Positions 54,894 through 64,000 of a DNA stretch of 64,000 bases are shown here, piece after piece. Under the pieces are notes generated by a model, which saw only the letters and a program-made list of their open reading frames with translations, was not told the origin of the DNA and ran no database searches. Within the stretch, counting starts at the first letter, position 1, and each line of letters opens with the position of its first letter. The stretch covers positions 1,922,001 through 1,986,000 of the forward strand of contig NZ_CP025429.1 of NCBI RefSeq assembly GCF_002848345.1. The letters are read 5' to 3'. The stretch is from Chromobacterium sp. ATCC 53434 (GTDB taxonomy: Bacteria; Pseudomonadota; Gammaproteobacteria; Burkholderiales; Chromobacteriaceae). Made by a program: the position numbers and the translations under genes.

Positions 54894-56108
54894 ATGGCTT
54901 GGACGAAGGAGCAAAAGCGGACGGTGCTGGCCTGCTATCTGGGCTGGACGCTGGATGCGTTCGATTTTTTCCTGATGGTCTTCGTGCTGAAGGACATCGC
55001 GCGCGAGTTCGGCACCGATATCGAGGCGGTCAGCTGGGCCACGATGCTGACGCTGGCGGCGCGGCCGGTCGGTGCGCTGATTTTCGGCCGCCTGGCCGAC
55101 CGGTTCGGCCGCCGGCCGGTGCTGATGGGCAATATCGTGCTGTATTCGGTGCTGGGCTTCTCGTCGGCCTTCGCGCCCAATCTGATGGTGCTGCTGGTGC
55201 TGCGCACGCTGTTCGGCGTGGCGATGGGCGGCGAGTGGGGCGTCGGCTCCTCGCTGACGATGGAGACCATCCCGAAAGCGTCGCGCGGCTTCGTCTCCGG
55301 CCTGCTGCAGGCCGGCTATCCCAGCGGTTATCTGCTGGCGACGCTGGCTTTCGGCCAGTTGTTCGAGCATATAGGCTGGCGCGGCATGTTCATGCTGAGC
55401 CTGCTGCCGGCGCTGCTGACGCTGTACATCCGCCGCAATGTGCCGGAAAGCCCGACCTGGGAGGCGGCGCGCCATCGCGACAAGCCGGGGCTGTTGCAGG
55501 CCATCGCCGCGCAGTGGCGGCTGTCGCTGTACGCCATCGTGCTGATGACCTGCTTCAACTTCTTCTCGCACGGCACCCAGGACATGTACCCGACCTTTTT
55601 GCGGGTCCAGCACAAGTTCGATCCGCACACGGTGCAGATGATAGGCATCTGCCTGAACGTCGGCGCCATCGTCGGCGGCCTGTCCTTCGGCGCGCTGTCT
55701 GAAAAGATAGGCCGCCGCAACGCGATCACGCTGGCGGCGTTGATCGCGCTGCCGGTGCTGCCGCTGTGGGCCTTCTCCAGCACGCCGCTGATGCTGGCCG
55801 CCGGCGCCTTTCTGATGCAGATCGCCGTGCAGGGCGCCTGGGGCGTGATTCCGGTCCATCTGAACGAAATCTCGCCGATGGCGGTGCGCGCGACCTTTCC
55901 GGGTCTGATCTACCAGCTGGGCAATCTGCTGGCCTCGGTCAACAGCCCGCTGCAGGCGCACATCGCCAAGGGCAACGGCGGCGACTACGGCATGGCGATG
56001 GCCATGGTGGCCGGCATCGTCGCCGTCGCCATCGCGGTGCTGATCCGTTTCAGCGTCGAGCGCCGCGGCGAGACGATGGCGGTGGTGGAGGAACCGTCAC
56101 CGCGCTGA
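54894..56108 (+). CDS. MFS transporter, SHS-type (lactate/carboxylate-like)
   Basis: 404 residues with 12 predicted helices. CYLGWTLDAFDFFLMVFVL in helix 1, GRLADRFGRRPVLMG between helices 2 and 3 and GVAMGGEWGVGSSLTMET are typical of the sialate/lactate:H+ symporter group of the MFS. The substrate is probably a monocarboxylate, but this cannot be read from sequence. AGAGGAG precedes the ATG. Its last 12 bp overlap the convergent nitronate monooxygenase gene. Confidence 0.85.
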   Translation: MAWTKEQKRTVLACYLGWTLDAFDFFLMVFVLKDIAREFGTDIEAVSWATMLTLAARPVGALIFGRLADRFGRRPVLMGNIVLYSVLGFSSAFAPNLMVLLVLRTLFGVAMGGEWGVGSSLTMETIPKASRGFVSGLLQAGYPSGYLLATLAFGQLFEHIGWRGMFMLSLLPALLTLYIRRNVPESPTWEAARHRDKPGLLQAIAAQWRLSLYAIVLMTCFNFFSHGTQDMYPTFLRVQHKFDPHTVQMIGICLNVGAIVGGLSFGALSEKIGRRNAITLAALIALPVLPLWAFSSTPLMLAAGAFLMQIAVQGAWGVIPVHLNEISPMAVRATFPGLIYQLGNLLASVNSPLQAHIAKGNGGDYGMAMAMVAGIVAVAIAVLIRFSVERRGETMAVVEEPSPR

Positions 56109-57134
56109 GTCGGCCAGTCGCGCGCGGCAGCGCTCGGCCTCGGCGATGACGCGCTCGAATAGCGCCGCCACTGTCGGCACGTCGTCGATCAGGCCCTGGG
56201 CCTGGCCGATCAGCTGCACGCCTTTTTGATGGTCGCCTTCCTGTATCGCCAGCCGGATGGATTCGGTGGCGGCGCCGAACAGCGCCAGCTGCCGCAGCGC
56301 CTGCGGCTGGCTGATCATGCCGCCGATGGCGACCTTGATCACCGGCATGCCCATTCTGCCGGCCATCCTGCTGGCGCGGAAGGCGGCCGGGATCAGGCCC
56401 AGCGGCTTGCGGCAGGCGCGCCGCGCCGTCGGCGTGTCCATCATCCGGCACCACAGGCCGTCGAAATTCTTCGAGTACAGCGTGTCGGCGACGCCGCGCT
56501 GCAGCACCATGTCTTTGGTGGCGGCGTGCACCGGGCTTTCCTGCGTCATCGCCAGCCGCGAGCCCATCGCCACCGCGTCGGCGCCCAGCGCCAGCGCCGC
56601 GATCAGGCCGTCGCCGCCGGCGAAGCCGCCCGCGGCGACGATGGGCAGCGTCGACACCTTGCGGATCGCCGGAATCAGCACCAGCGAGGTGACGCTGCCG
56701 CCGTGGGCCGCCGCCTCGTGGCCGGTCACCAGCAGCGCGTCTGCGCCGCACTTCTCGGCCGAAATCGCGTGTTTTTCCATCGTCACCGTGGCCAGCACCT
56801 TGCCGCCGTAGCGGTGCGCCGCCTCGGCGATCCAGTCGCCCTTGCCCAGCGAGTAATTGATCACCGGCACCTTTTCCTCCAGCGCGACTCTGACATTGTC
56901 GGCGGCGCCGGGCATCATCAGCGTGCAACCGACGCCGAAAGGCTTGTCGCTCAGCTCGCGGATGCGGCGGATGGCCGCGCGGGTGGCCTCGGCGCTCAGC
57001 GGGCCGGTGGCGAGGATGCCGAGTCCGCCGGCGTTGCCGACGGCGGCCACCAGTTCCGGCGTGGCGATATAGCTCATGCCGGGGCAGAGCAGCGGACGTT
57101 CGATGCCGAACAGGCGGGTGAGGGCGGTGTGCAT
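56097..57134 (-). CDS. Nitronate monooxygenase (2-nitropropane dioxygenase family)
   Basis: 345-residue FMN TIM-barrel enzyme oxidising nitronates such as propionate 3-nitronate. Motifs: [20 protein letters not shown] at the N-terminus, [13 protein letters not shown] with the probable catalytic His, and [21 protein letters not shown] (FMN phosphate) around residue 180. Some family members are enoyl reductases (FabK), but the AAHGG motif supports the monooxygenase group. Confidence 0.9.
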   Translation of the reverse strand: MHTALTRLFGIERPLLCPGMSYIATPELVAAVGNAGGLGILATGPLSAEATRAAIRRIRELSDKPFGVGCTLMMPGAADNVRVALEEKVPVINYSLGKGDWIAEAAHRYGGKVLATVTMEKHAISAEKCGADALLVTGHEAAAHGGSVTSLVLIPAIRKVSTLPIVAAGGFAGGDGLIAALALGADAVAMGSRLAMTQESPVHAATKDMVLQRGVADTLYSKNFDGLWCRMMDTPTARRACRKPLGLIPAAFRASRMAGRMGMPVIKVAIGGMISQPQALRQLALFGAATESIRLAIQEGDHQKGVQLIGQAQGLIDDVPTVAALFERVIAEAERCRARLADSAR

Positions 57135-57210
57135 GGGGCGGGCGCGGCCGGGTTACAATGCCTTCTATTGTTGATGGTCTCGTTTCAAAATTCAAACAAA
57201 TGTTTTAAAT

Positions 57211-57402
57211 ATGACGCGAATCATTGTGCTGATGGCCTGGCTGTACACCGTGTTGATGCTGTCCGTCGGGCAGCGCAGCGTGGCGGCGGGCGCCGCCGTT
57301 TTTCTGTTGTTGGGCGTGTTGCCGACCTGGTTTGTCGCGTGGACGGCACGCAATCGGCTGCGCCGTCGCCGCGCCGAGCGCGAAAACGATGGCCAGGCTT
57401 GA
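57211..57402 (+). CDS. Small membrane protein, unknown function
   Basis: 63 residues with two hydrophobic helices ([17 protein letters not shown] and [17 protein letters not shown]) and a basic tail (RRRRAERE). No Shine-Dalgarno is visible before the ATG, so the start is uncertain; an internal Met at the first helix is possible. It lies between nitronate monooxygenase (divergent) and rpsB and contains the rpsB -35 box in its last codons. Confidence 0.55.
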   Translation: MTRIIVLMAWLYTVLMLSVGQRSVAAGAAVFLLLGVLPTWFVAWTARNRLRRRRAERENDGQA

Positions 57403-57428
57403 GCGGCGGGGCTTTCGGGTGCTACAAT
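57399..57428 (+). promoter_or_regulatory. Promoter of the rpsB operon
   Basis: TTGAGC (57399-57404), 18-bp spacer, TACAAT (57423-57428). It predicts an rpsB leader of about 130 nt, consistent with the structured leader that follows. Confidence 0.65.
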
Positions 57429-57434
57429 CTCGTG

Positions 57435-57534
57435 TTCCCCGCCATCCGGGTGGGGAATGTAAACCAAACTACGCACATCCGCGCCAAAGGGTGCTCGCGG
57501 CGAATCTGTTTCCCGTCGGGTTGTCTGCGCGGAT
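57435..57534 (+). promoter_or_regulatory. Structured rpsB leader, candidate S2 autoregulatory RNA
   Basis: Two RNA helices are visible: a 9-bp hairpin TTCCCCGCC/GGTGGGGAA (57435-57457) and a longer-range helix ATCCGCGC (57477-57484) with GCGCGGAT (57527-57534), 29 bp before the rpsB ATG. Ribosomal protein S2 is known in other bacteria to repress its own operon through a leader RNA; that this leader does so is inference. Confidence 0.5.
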
Positions 57535-57563
57535 GGAGGCTTAACCCTTTTAGGAGTTTTTGC

Positions 57564-58295
57564 ATGTCCACCAACGTTACCATGCGTCAAATGCTTGAGG
57601 CCGGCGTTCACTTCGGCCACCAAACCCGCTTCTGGAACCCGAAGATGGCCAAGTACATCTTCGGCAGCCGCAACAAGATCCACATCATCAACCTGGAAAA
57701 GACCCTGCCGCTGTTCGTAGAGGCCCAGGAATATGTGCGTCGTCTGGCCGGCAACAAGGGTTCCGTGATGTTTGTGGGCACCAAGCGCCAGGCGCGTGAG
57801 ATCGTCCGTGAAGAAGCTGCCCGTTGCGGCATGCCGTTTGTTGACCACCGCTGGCTGGGCGGCATGCTGACCAACTACAAGACCGTGAAGCAGTCGATCA
57901 AGCGTCTTGAAGAGAAGCGCGCCATCCTGGAATCCGCCGGCGAAACCGGTTACAACAAGAAGGAATTGCTGGACCTGCAGCGCGAAGTCGAGAAGCTCGA
58001 GCGCTCGCTGGGCGGCATCAAGGATATGAAGGGCCTGCCGGACGCCATCTTCGTTATCGACACCGGCTACCAGAAGGGTACCGTTGTTGAAGCCAAGAAG
58101 CTGGGCATCCCGGTCATCGGCGTTGTTGACACCAACAACTCCCCGGATGGCATCGATTACGTAGTGCCGGGTAACGACGACTCCTCCCGCGCGATCCGCC
58201 TGTACGCTCGCGGCATCGCCGACGCGGTGCTGGAAGGCCGCGCGCACTCGCTGCAAGAGATCGTCGCAGCTGCTGAAACGGCCCAGGCCGAGTAA
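57564..58295 (+). CDS. rpsB: 30S ribosomal protein S2
   Basis: 243 residues. [20 protein letters not shown] and [18 protein letters not shown] are S2 signatures. TAGGAG precedes the ATG. First gene of the conserved rpsB-tsf-pyrH-frr run; strongly biased codons fit high expression. Confidence 0.98.
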   Translation: MSTNVTMRQMLEAGVHFGHQTRFWNPKMAKYIFGSRNKIHIINLEKTLPLFVEAQEYVRRLAGNKGSVMFVGTKRQAREIVREEAARCGMPFVDHRWLGGMLTNYKTVKQSIKRLEEKRAILESAGETGYNKKELLDLQREVEKLERSLGGIKDMKGLPDAIFVIDTGYQKGTVVEAKKLGIPVIGVVDTNNSPDGIDYVVPGNDDSSRAIRLYARGIADAVLEGRAHSLQEIVAAAETAQAE

Positions 58296-58302
58296 GCAGA
58301 CC

Positions 58303-58326
58303 AAAGGGGCGTAAGCCCCTTTTTTT
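58303..58326 (+). terminator. Terminator/attenuator between rpsB and tsf
   Basis: AAAGGGGC-GTAA-GCCCCTTT stem followed by a T-run. In other bacteria a partial terminator here sets the ratio of S2 to EF-Ts; read-through to tsf is expected because no separate strong promoter is obvious. Confidence 0.85.
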
Positions 58327-58369
58327 GGACCCGATCGATTACGTAATCTCATATTTTTAGGAGTGAAGT

Positions 58370-59236
58370 ATGGCGGAAATCACCGCAAAAATGGTTTCGG
58401 ATCTGCGCGTGGCCACCGGCCTGGGCATGATGGAATGCAAGAAGGCCCTGGTCGAAGCCGAAGGCGACGCGGCCAAGGCTGAAGAAATCCTGCGTATCAA
58501 GTCCGGCAACAAGGCTTCCAAGATGGCTGGCCGCCTGGCCGCCGAAGGCATCATCGGTTCCCACGTGGAAGCCGGTGTTGGCGCCCTGGTGGAAGTGAAC
58601 TGCGAAACCGACTTCGTCGCCAAGGATCCGACCTTCCTGGCCCTGGCCGCAGCAGCAGCCAAGGCTGCCGTGATCGCCAATCCGGCCGACGTCGAAGCGC
58701 TGTCCGCGGTTGAAGTCGATGGCCAGACCGTCGAAGACATCCGCAAGGCCGCCATCGCCAAGCTGGGCGAGAACATGACCATCCGCCGCTTCGTGCGCTA
58801 CCAGACCGAGGGCGCGATCGCCACCTATCTGCACGGCGCGAAGATCGGCGTGATCGTCGACTACGCCGGCGCCGAGCAAGTGGGCAAGGACGTGGCCATG
58901 CACATCGCCGCCTCCAAGCCGATCTGCGTGTCCAAGGATCAGGTTCCGGCGGAAACGCTGGAGCAGGAACGCAAGATCTACTCCGCCCAGGCCGCCGAAT
59001 CCGGCAAGCCGGCCGACATCGTCGCCAAGATGGTTGAAGGCCGCGTGACCAAGTATCTGGCCGAAGTGACCCTGCTGGGCCAGCCTTTCGTCAAGAACCC
59101 GGATCAGACCGTCGAGAAGCTGCTTGCCGAGCAAAAGGCTTCCGTCAAGGCGTTCGCCATGTTCGTAGTCGGCGAAGGCATTGAGAAGAAAGTAGTAGAT
59201 TACGCAGCAGAAGTCGCCGCTGCTGCCAAGCTGTAA
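58370..59236 (+). CDS. tsf: Elongation factor Ts
   Basis: 288 residues; nucleotide exchange factor for EF-Tu. The N-terminal module [20 protein letters not shown] and the [10 protein letters not shown] motif, which contacts the EF-Tu nucleotide site, are clear. AGGAG precedes the ATG. Confidence 0.98.
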   Translation: MAEITAKMVSDLRVATGLGMMECKKALVEAEGDAAKAEEILRIKSGNKASKMAGRLAAEGIIGSHVEAGVGALVEVNCETDFVAKDPTFLALAAAAAKAAVIANPADVEALSAVEVDGQTVEDIRKAAIAKLGENMTIRRFVRYQTEGAIATYLHGAKIGVIVDYAGAEQVGKDVAMHIAASKPICVSKDQVPAETLEQERKIYSAQAAESGKPADIVAKMVEGRVTKYLAEVTLLGQPFVKNPDQTVEKLLAEQKASVKAFAMFVVGEGIEKKVVDYAAEVAAAAKL

Positions 59237-59260
59237 GGCTAGTCCTTACCGCCTTATCGA

Positions 59261-59288
59261 CGGCACCCTGCCTGCAGGGTGCCGTTTT
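59261..59288 (+). terminator. Hairpin terminator after tsf
   Basis: CGGCACCCTG-CCTG-CAGGGTGCCG, a 10-bp perfect stem, then TTTTGC. The short T-run suggests partial termination before pyrH. Confidence 0.8.
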
Positions 59289-59324
59289 GCAAACTGAAAA
59301 CACCACAGCCAATCCGAGGACATC

Positions 59325-60044
59325 ATGAGCCAAGTTCCCGCCTACAAACGCATTCTGTTGAAACTTTCCGGCGAAGCCCTGATGGGGGATGACAGCTATG
59401 GCATCAACCGCACCATCATCGAGCAGATCGTCGGCCAGATCAAGGAAGTGGTCGAACTGGGCGTGGAGGTCGGTATCGTGATCGGCGGCGGCAACATCTT
59501 CCGCGGCGTGGCGCCGGCGGCGGCGGGCATGGACCGGGCCACCGCGGACTACATGGGCATGATGGCGACGGTGATGAACGCGCTGGCGCTGAAGGACGCG
59601 ATGACCAAGGCCGGCCTGATTGCCCGCGTGCAGTCGGCACTGACGATGCAGCAGATCGCCGAGCCCTATGTGCGCGGCAAGGCGATGCAGTACCTGGAGG
59701 AGGGCAAGGTGGTGATCTTTGCCGCCGGTACCGGCAACCCCTTCTTCACCACCGACACCGCCGCCGCGCTGCGCGGCATGGAAATGAATGTCGACATCAT
59801 GCTGAAGGCCACCAAGGTCGACGGCGTGTACACCGACGATCCGAAAAAGAACCCGGACGCGGTTCGCTACCAGAGCGTGACTTTCGACGAGGCCATCTCG
59901 CGCAATCTGAAGGTGATGGACGCCACCGCCTTCGCGCTGTGCCGCGATCAGCACCTGAATATCAAGGTGTTCAGCATCTTCAAGAACGGCGCGCTGCGCC
60001 GCGTCGTGCTTGGCGAAGACGAAGGCACGCTGGTACACTGCTGA
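59325..60044 (+). CDS. pyrH: UMP kinase
   Basis: 239-residue hexameric UMP kinase of the amino acid kinase fold. [14 protein letters not shown] at the N-terminus, [10 protein letters not shown] and [19 protein letters not shown] are family signatures. It makes UDP for nucleotide and envelope synthesis. CGAGGA precedes the ATG. Confidence 0.97.
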   Translation: MSQVPAYKRILLKLSGEALMGDDSYGINRTIIEQIVGQIKEVVELGVEVGIVIGGGNIFRGVAPAAAGMDRATADYMGMMATVMNALALKDAMTKAGLIARVQSALTMQQIAEPYVRGKAMQYLEEGKVVIFAAGTGNPFFTTDTAAALRGMEMNVDIMLKATKVDGVYTDDPKKNPDAVRYQSVTFDEAISRNLKVMDATAFALCRDQHLNIKVFSIFKNGALRRVVLGEDEGTLVHC

Positions 60045-60059
60045 GTTTGAAAATTGCTG

Positions 60060-60091
60060 AAGGCGAAAACGGCAATCGCCGTTTTCGCCTT
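60060..60091 (+). other. 14-bp perfect hairpin between pyrH and frr
   Basis: AAGGCGAAAACGGC-AATC-GCCGTTTTCGCCTT. No T-run follows, so it is probably not a strong terminator. It begins 15 bp after the pyrH stop and ends 31 bp before the frr ATG, and could protect or process the mRNA. Confidence 0.7.
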
Positions 60092-60122
60092 GTCATTTGA
60101 AGTTTCGCTTTGGGAGTGCGAC

Positions 60123-60680
60123 ATGATTAACGACGTCAAGAAATCGGCCGAACAAAAAATGCAGAAATCGCTGGATGCGTTCAAGAACGATCTGGCCAAG
60201 GTCCGTACCGGCCGCGCCCACACCGGCATTCTGGATCATGTCATGGTTGATTATTACGGCAGCGACGTGCCGGTCAATCAGGTTGCCAACGTGACCCTGA
60301 TAGACGCCCGCACCATAGGCGTGCAGCCGTGGGAAAAGCCGATGATGGCGAAGATCGAGAAGGCCATCCGCGATTCCGACCTGGGTCTGAATCCGGCGTC
60401 GATGGGCGAGATCATTCGCGTGCCGATGCCGATGCTGACCGAAGAGCGCCGCCGCGACCTGATCAAGGTGGTGCGCAGCGAGGCCGAAGGCGCCCGCGTG
60501 GCCGTGCGCAATATCCGCCGCGACTCCAATACCGAATTCAAGAATCTGCTGAAGGACAAGGCCATCACCGAGGACGACGAGCGCCGCGGCCAGGACGACA
60601 TCCAGAAGCTGACCGACAAGTACACCGCAGAAATCGACAAGGCGCTGGCCGCCAAAGAAGCCGACCTGCTCGCAGTGTAA
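60123..60680 (+). CDS. frr: Ribosome recycling factor
   Basis: 185 residues, normal length. The three-helix-bundle hallmarks [40 protein letters not shown] and the C-terminal [19 protein letters not shown] are present. With EF-G it splits the post-termination ribosome. ATG at 60123 with GGGAG upstream; an earlier in-frame ATG at 60054 lies in the pyrH-frr hairpin region and is rejected. Confidence 0.97.
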   Translation: MINDVKKSAEQKMQKSLDAFKNDLAKVRTGRAHTGILDHVMVDYYGSDVPVNQVANVTLIDARTIGVQPWEKPMMAKIEKAIRDSDLGLNPASMGEIIRVPMPMLTEERRRDLIKVVRSEAEGARVAVRNIRRDSNTEFKNLLKDKAITEDDERRGQDDIQKLTDKYTAEIDKALAAKEADLLAV

Positions 60681-60696
60681 TCGAGGGGCGCGCATC

Positions 60697-61452
60697 TTGT
60701 TTGCCGGTTCTATTACGCAGACGCCGGAGGGGCGCGAGCCTCCCCGGCATATCGCCATCATCATGGATGGCAACGGCCGTTGGGCCAAGAAACGCTTCCT
60801 GCCCCGGGTCGCCGGCCACAAGCGCGGGCTGGACGCGGTGCGCGAGGTGGTGACCGCGTGCAAGGAGATGGGCGTCGGCTATCTGACGCTGTTCGCCTTT
60901 TCCACCGAAAACTGGAGGCGGCCTCAAGAAGAGGTGAGCTTCCTGATGGACTTGTTCCTGCGCGCGTTGGAGCACGAGGTCAGCAAGCTGCACAGCAATA
61001 ATATCCGTCTGCAGGTGTTGGGCTCGCGCGAGCGTTTCAGCGAGGAGCTGTCCGACCGCATCGCCCGCGCCGAGGCCAAGACGGCCGGCAACGACGGCCT
61101 GGTGCTGACCATCGCCGCCGATTACGGCGGCCGCTGGGACATCGTCAACGCGGTCAACGAGCTGATCGCCGAGGGCAAGGAGCGGGTCACCGAGGCCGAG
61201 CTGACCGAGAAACTGGCCATGTCGTGGGCGCCCGAGCCGGATTTGTTCATCCGCACCGGCGGCGAGCAGCGCATCAGCAACTTCCTGCTGTGGCAGCTGG
61301 CCTATTCCGAACTGTATTTCACCGATCTGCTGTGGCCGGATTTCGACCGCGCCGCGCTCGAGCAGGCCCTTTCCTCATACTGGCAACGTGAACGGCGCTT
61401 TGGTCGCACCAGCGAGCAATTGCCGGAACATCTGCGCCGCGACAAGCCCTGA
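60697..61452 (+). CDS. uppS: Undecaprenyl diphosphate synthase (isoprenyl transferase)
   Basis: 251-residue cis-prenyltransferase. [16 protein letters not shown] holds the catalytic Asp and the diphosphate-binding loop, [14 protein letters not shown] follows, and the C-terminal [20 protein letters not shown] is the signature of the family. The start is a TTG at 60697 with GAGGGG upstream; the next ATG would remove the conserved residues before MDGNGRW. It makes the C55 carrier for peptidoglycan and other glycans. Confidence 0.96.
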   Translation: MFAGSITQTPEGREPPRHIAIIMDGNGRWAKKRFLPRVAGHKRGLDAVREVVTACKEMGVGYLTLFAFSTENWRRPQEEVSFLMDLFLRALEHEVSKLHSNNIRLQVLGSRERFSEELSDRIARAEAKTAGNDGLVLTIAADYGGRWDIVNAVNELIAEGKERVTEAELTEKLAMSWAPEPDLFIRTGGEQRISNFLLWQLAYSELYFTDLLWPDFDRAALEQALSSYWQRERRFGRTSEQLPEHLRRDKP

Positions 61453-61455
61453 TCG

Positions 61456-62262
61456 ATGCTGATAACGCGAATTTTGACCGCGCTGGTGCTGCTGCCGCTG
61501 ATGCTGGCGGCGCTGTTCCTGTTTCCCGCCGAGGCCTGGGCGGGCTTTTCCTGGCTGATCGTCGTGCTGGCCCTGTGGGAATATTCCCGCATGGTCGGCA
61601 TGCGCCTGCCGCAACAGGCGGCTTATCTTGGCTTGTCCACCTTGTTCGCCGCCGCGGCCTGGCAGGGTCACTGGCATATGAACGCGGCCGCGCACGGCGC
61701 GGTGCTGGCCTTGTGGCTGCTGCTGGTGCCGGCCTGGCTGTTCAAGCGCTGGCGCATTCCGAGCGGTCCGCTGGCCTGGGCGCTGGGCTGGGCGCTGATG
61801 CTGCCGGCCTGGTTCGCCTTCGTCGAATGGCGTCCGCAGGCGACGGCGCATGACGCGCTGGCGCTGCTGGCCGTGATGGGCCTGGTCTGGGTGGCCGACG
61901 TGGCCGCCTATTTTTCCGGCAAGGCCTTTGGCCGCCGCAAGCTGGCGCCGGCCATCAGTCCGGGCAAGAGCTGGGAGGGCGTCTACGGCGCCGTGGTCTG
62001 CGTGGCGCTGTACGTGGCGCTGGTCGATCATTTCGGCTGGCTGGACATCAGGCTGCCGCTGTGGGCGCTGTTGCTGCTGGCCCTGCCGATGACCGCCGTC
62101 AGCGTCTGCGGCGACTTGCTGGAGTCCTGGTTCAAGCGCTCGGCCGGCATCAAGGACAGCAGCCGCCTGCTGCCGGGCCATGGCGGCGTCTATGACCGCA
62201 TTGACAGCCTGATCGCCGTGCTGGCGGTCGGCAACGCCCTGCGCGTATTGGGCGGCATGTAA
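61456..62262 (+). CDS. cdsA: Phosphatidate cytidylyltransferase
   Basis: 268 residues, about seven or eight membrane helices. It makes CDP-diacylglycerol from phosphatidate and CTP. The CDS signature near the C-terminus is [20 protein letters not shown] followed by [14 protein letters not shown], holding the metal-binding acids. It starts 3 bp after uppS. Confidence 0.95.
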   Translation: MLITRILTALVLLPLMLAALFLFPAEAWAGFSWLIVVLALWEYSRMVGMRLPQQAAYLGLSTLFAAAAWQGHWHMNAAAHGAVLALWLLLVPAWLFKRWRIPSGPLAWALGWALMLPAWFAFVEWRPQATAHDALALLAVMGLVWVADVAAYFSGKAFGRRKLAPAISPGKSWEGVYGAVVCVALYVALVDHFGWLDIRLPLWALLLLALPMTAVSVCGDLLESWFKRSAGIKDSSRLLPGHGGVYDRIDSLIAVLAVGNALRVLGGM

Positions 62263-62275
62263 TTCTGGAATCGAT

Positions 62276-63460
62276 ATGACCAAACCTCAGGGTATTGCCG
62301 TACTGGGGGCGACCGGCAGCGTCGGCTGCAGCACGCTGGACGTGGTCGCCCGTCACCCCGAGCGCTACCGGGTGGTGGCGCTGACCGCTCATCGCCAGCT
62401 CGACAAGCTGTTCGAGCAGGCCTGCCGTTTCCGTCCCGATTATCTGGTGGTGGCCGACGCCGATGCCGCCGCCGGCCTGCGCGAGCGGCTGGCCGAGGCC
62501 GGCGTGCCCGGCGAGGTGCTGCACGGCGCCCGCGCGCTGGAACAGGTGGCGTCGCTGTCCGAGGTCGACGCGGTGATGGCCGCCATCGTCGGCGCGGCCG
62601 GCCTGCCGTCGGCGCTGGCCGCCGCGCGCGCCGGCAAGCGCATCCTGCTCGCCAACAAGGAGTCGCTGGTGGTGGCCGGCCGGCTGTTCATCGACGCGGT
62701 GCGCGCCAGCGGCGCCAGCCTGCTGCCGGTGGATAGCGAGCACAGCGCCATCTTCCAGTCGCTGCCGGCCGATTACGCCGGCGATCCGGACGCCTCCGGC
62801 ATCCGCAAGATCATCCTGACCGCCTCGGGCGGGCCGTTCCGCAACAAGACGCCGGCCGAACTGGCCAATGTCGGTCCGGACGACGCCTGCCGCCATCCGA
62901 ACTGGAGCATGGGACGCAAGATTTCCGTCGACTCCGCCACGCTGATGAACAAGGGCCTGGAGGTGATAGAGGCGCACTGGCTGTTTGGCGTGGCGCCGGA
63001 GCGGATCGAGGTGGTGGTCCATCCGCAGAGCGTGATCCATTCGATGGTGCAGTACCGCGATGGTTCGGTGATGGCCCAGCTCGGCTCGCCGGACATGCGC
63101 ACGCCGATCGCCTGCGCGCTGGCCTGGCCCGAGCGCATCGAGGCCGGCGTCGAGTCGCTGGATTTCTTCTCCCTGTCCGATCTGACGTTTGAAAAGCCGG
63201 ATCTGCAGCGCTTTCCCTGCCTGCGGCTGGCCTTCGACGCGCTGTCGGCCGGCGGCGACGCCCCGGCGGTGTTGAACGCGGCCAACGAGGTGGCGGTGGC
63301 GGCCTTTCTGGCCGGCCGCCTGCGCTTCGTCGACATTGCCCGCGTGGTGGCCGCGACGCTGCAGAGCGTGCCGCTGGCGGCCAGCGGCAGTCTGGAGGCG
63401 CTGCTGGACCGCGACGCCGAGGCCAGGCGCCGCGCCGAGGCGGAGGTGGCGGCATGCTGA
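62276..63460 (+). CDS. dxr: 1-deoxy-D-xylulose 5-phosphate reductoisomerase
   Basis: 394 residues, second step of the MEP isoprenoid pathway. NADPH loop [44 protein letters not shown] with metal-binding Asp/Glu, and [20 protein letters not shown] are all present. Its product feeds the isoprenoid chain used by UppS two genes upstream. The stop overlaps the rseP start by 7 bp. Confidence 0.97.
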   Translation: MTKPQGIAVLGATGSVGCSTLDVVARHPERYRVVALTAHRQLDKLFEQACRFRPDYLVVADADAAAGLRERLAEAGVPGEVLHGARALEQVASLSEVDAVMAAIVGAAGLPSALAAARAGKRILLANKESLVVAGRLFIDAVRASGASLLPVDSEHSAIFQSLPADYAGDPDASGIRKIILTASGGPFRNKTPAELANVGPDDACRHPNWSMGRKISVDSATLMNKGLEVIEAHWLFGVAPERIEVVVHPQSVIHSMVQYRDGSVMAQLGSPDMRTPIACALAWPERIEAGVESLDFFSLSDLTFEKPDLQRFPCLRLAFDALSAGGDAPAVLNAANEVAVAAFLAGRLRFVDIARVVAATLQSVPLAASGSLEALLDRDAEARRRAEAEVAAC

Positions 63461-64000
63461 CCTTGCTGGCTTTCCTGGCGGCGATCGGCCTGCTGGTGAC
63501 TTTTCACGAACTGGGCCACTACTGGGTGGCCAAGCTCTGCGGCGTGCGCGTGCTGCGCTTCTCCATCGGCTTCGGTTCGCCGCTGTTCCGCTTTCGTCCG
63601 CGCGAGACCGAGTGGGTGGTCTGTCCGATTCCGCTCGGCGGCTATGTCAAGATGCTGGACGAGCGCGAAGGTTTCGTCGCGCCGGCCGAGCGCGGCCGGG
63701 CGTTCAATAATCAACACGTATTGAAGCGGATGGCCATCGTGGTGGCCGGCCCGTTCGCCAATCTGCTGCTGGCGCTGCTTTTGTACTGGGGCGTGACCGC
63801 CCAGGGCGTGCCGCAGCTGAAGCCGCTGGTCGGCACGGTGATCGCGCAGACGCCGGCGGCGGCGGCCGGTTTCAAGGAAGGCGACCTGCTGCTCGGCGTC
63901 GGCGGCGTGTCGGTCTCCAGCTGGCAGGATGCCAGGCTGGCGCTGGTCGACGCGGCGATGGCCGGCGACGCGGTGACGGTCAGGGTCAGAGAGGCCTCGG
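63454..64000 (+). CDS. rseP: Site-2 protease RseP (partial, runs off the window)
   Basis: First 182 residues of an inner-membrane zinc metalloprotease. The zinc-binding HELGH is in [13 protein letters not shown] within helix 1. [20 protein letters not shown] and [12 protein letters not shown] follow, then a second helix ([20 protein letters not shown]) and the start of a PDZ domain ([17 protein letters not shown]). It cleaves anti-sigma factors and signal-peptide remnants. The ATG overlaps the dxr stop as ATGCTGA. Confidence 0.95.
   Translation, partial: MLTLLAFLAAIGLLVTFHELGHYWVAKLCGVRVLRFSIGFGSPLFRFRPRETEWVVCPIPLGGYVKMLDEREGFVAPAERGRAFNNQHVLKRMAIVVAGPFANLLLALLLYWGVTAQGVPQLKPLVGTVIAQTPAAAAGFKEGDLLLGVGGVSVSSWQDARLALVDAAMAGDAVTVRVREAS

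Noticed and set aside
60054..60122. N-terminal extension of frr
   Set aside because: The extra residues read through the intergenic hairpin; the family start and Shine-Dalgarno support 60123.

Overview
The window reads as chromosomal DNA of a high-GC betaproteobacterium of the order Neisseriales, most like Chromobacterium. This rests on recall of protein families and gene order, since no database search was possible. Nearly all of the 64 kb is coding. I saw no rRNA or tRNA gene, CRISPR array, prophage or intact insertion sequence.

Positions 1-7272 hold a polyamine (putrescine) catabolism locus. Divergent halves carry puuC (cut by the window edge), a VOC protein and the PuuR-type regulator on the minus strand, and alanine dehydrogenase, puuD, puuA and a putrescine/beta-alanine-type aminotransferase on the plus strand. 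Positions 7447-12149 carry the flagellar stator genes motA-motB, a membrane-anchored methyltransferase, an HDOD protein and a SpoU-type RNA methyltransferase.

Positions 12150-29290 form one long minus-strand operon of about 20 genes for an aryl polyene (APE) pigment. It encodes a chain-length-factor-like protein, lipid acyltransferases, two acyl carrier proteins, an AMP ligase fused to a dehydratase, a glycosyltransferase, an MIO-type aromatic amino acid lyase, a thioesterase, LolA-like and MMPL export proteins, an O-methyltransferase, a DUF3261-type lipoprotein, ketosynthases, a dehydratase, a ketoreductase, a small secreted protein and a phosphopantetheinyl transferase. Most junctions overlap by 4-20 bp, so the genes are probably translationally coupled. 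An AT-rich promoter region lies at 29291-29465.

Positions 29466-35176 (minus strand) hold a PrpF-type isomerase, cca, an NDUFA9-like NAD-binding protein, a soluble lytic transglycosylase and a second VOC protein. Positions 35366-39326 (plus strand) hold a peroxiredoxin-glutaredoxin fusion, a pyridine nucleotide-disulfide oxidoreductase and, between terminators, an orphan gene. I think the orphan is a type III effector of the OspC/CopC (ADP-riboxanase) family with C-terminal ankyrin-like repeats. It is the most notable single gene here. Positions 39397-46465 (minus strand) hold an LplT-like MFS protein, a structured inverted-repeat element, a nucleoside transporter, a chemoreceptor without a sensor domain, and ccoS-ccoI for cbb3 oxidase assembly.

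From 46608 come a quinone oxidoreductase, an unknown acidic protein, typA with a clear promoter and terminator, an unknown protein, anaerobic ribonucleotide reductase nrdD-nrdG behind an FNR-type box, a periplasmic solute-binding-like protein, an SHS-type MFS transporter and a nitronate monooxygenase. The right end is the conserved run rpsB-tsf-pyrH-frr-uppS-cdsA-dxr-rseP (translation, UMP kinase, undecaprenyl and phospholipid synthesis, MEP pathway, site-2 protease). It is preceded by a structured rpsB leader, and rseP runs off the window.
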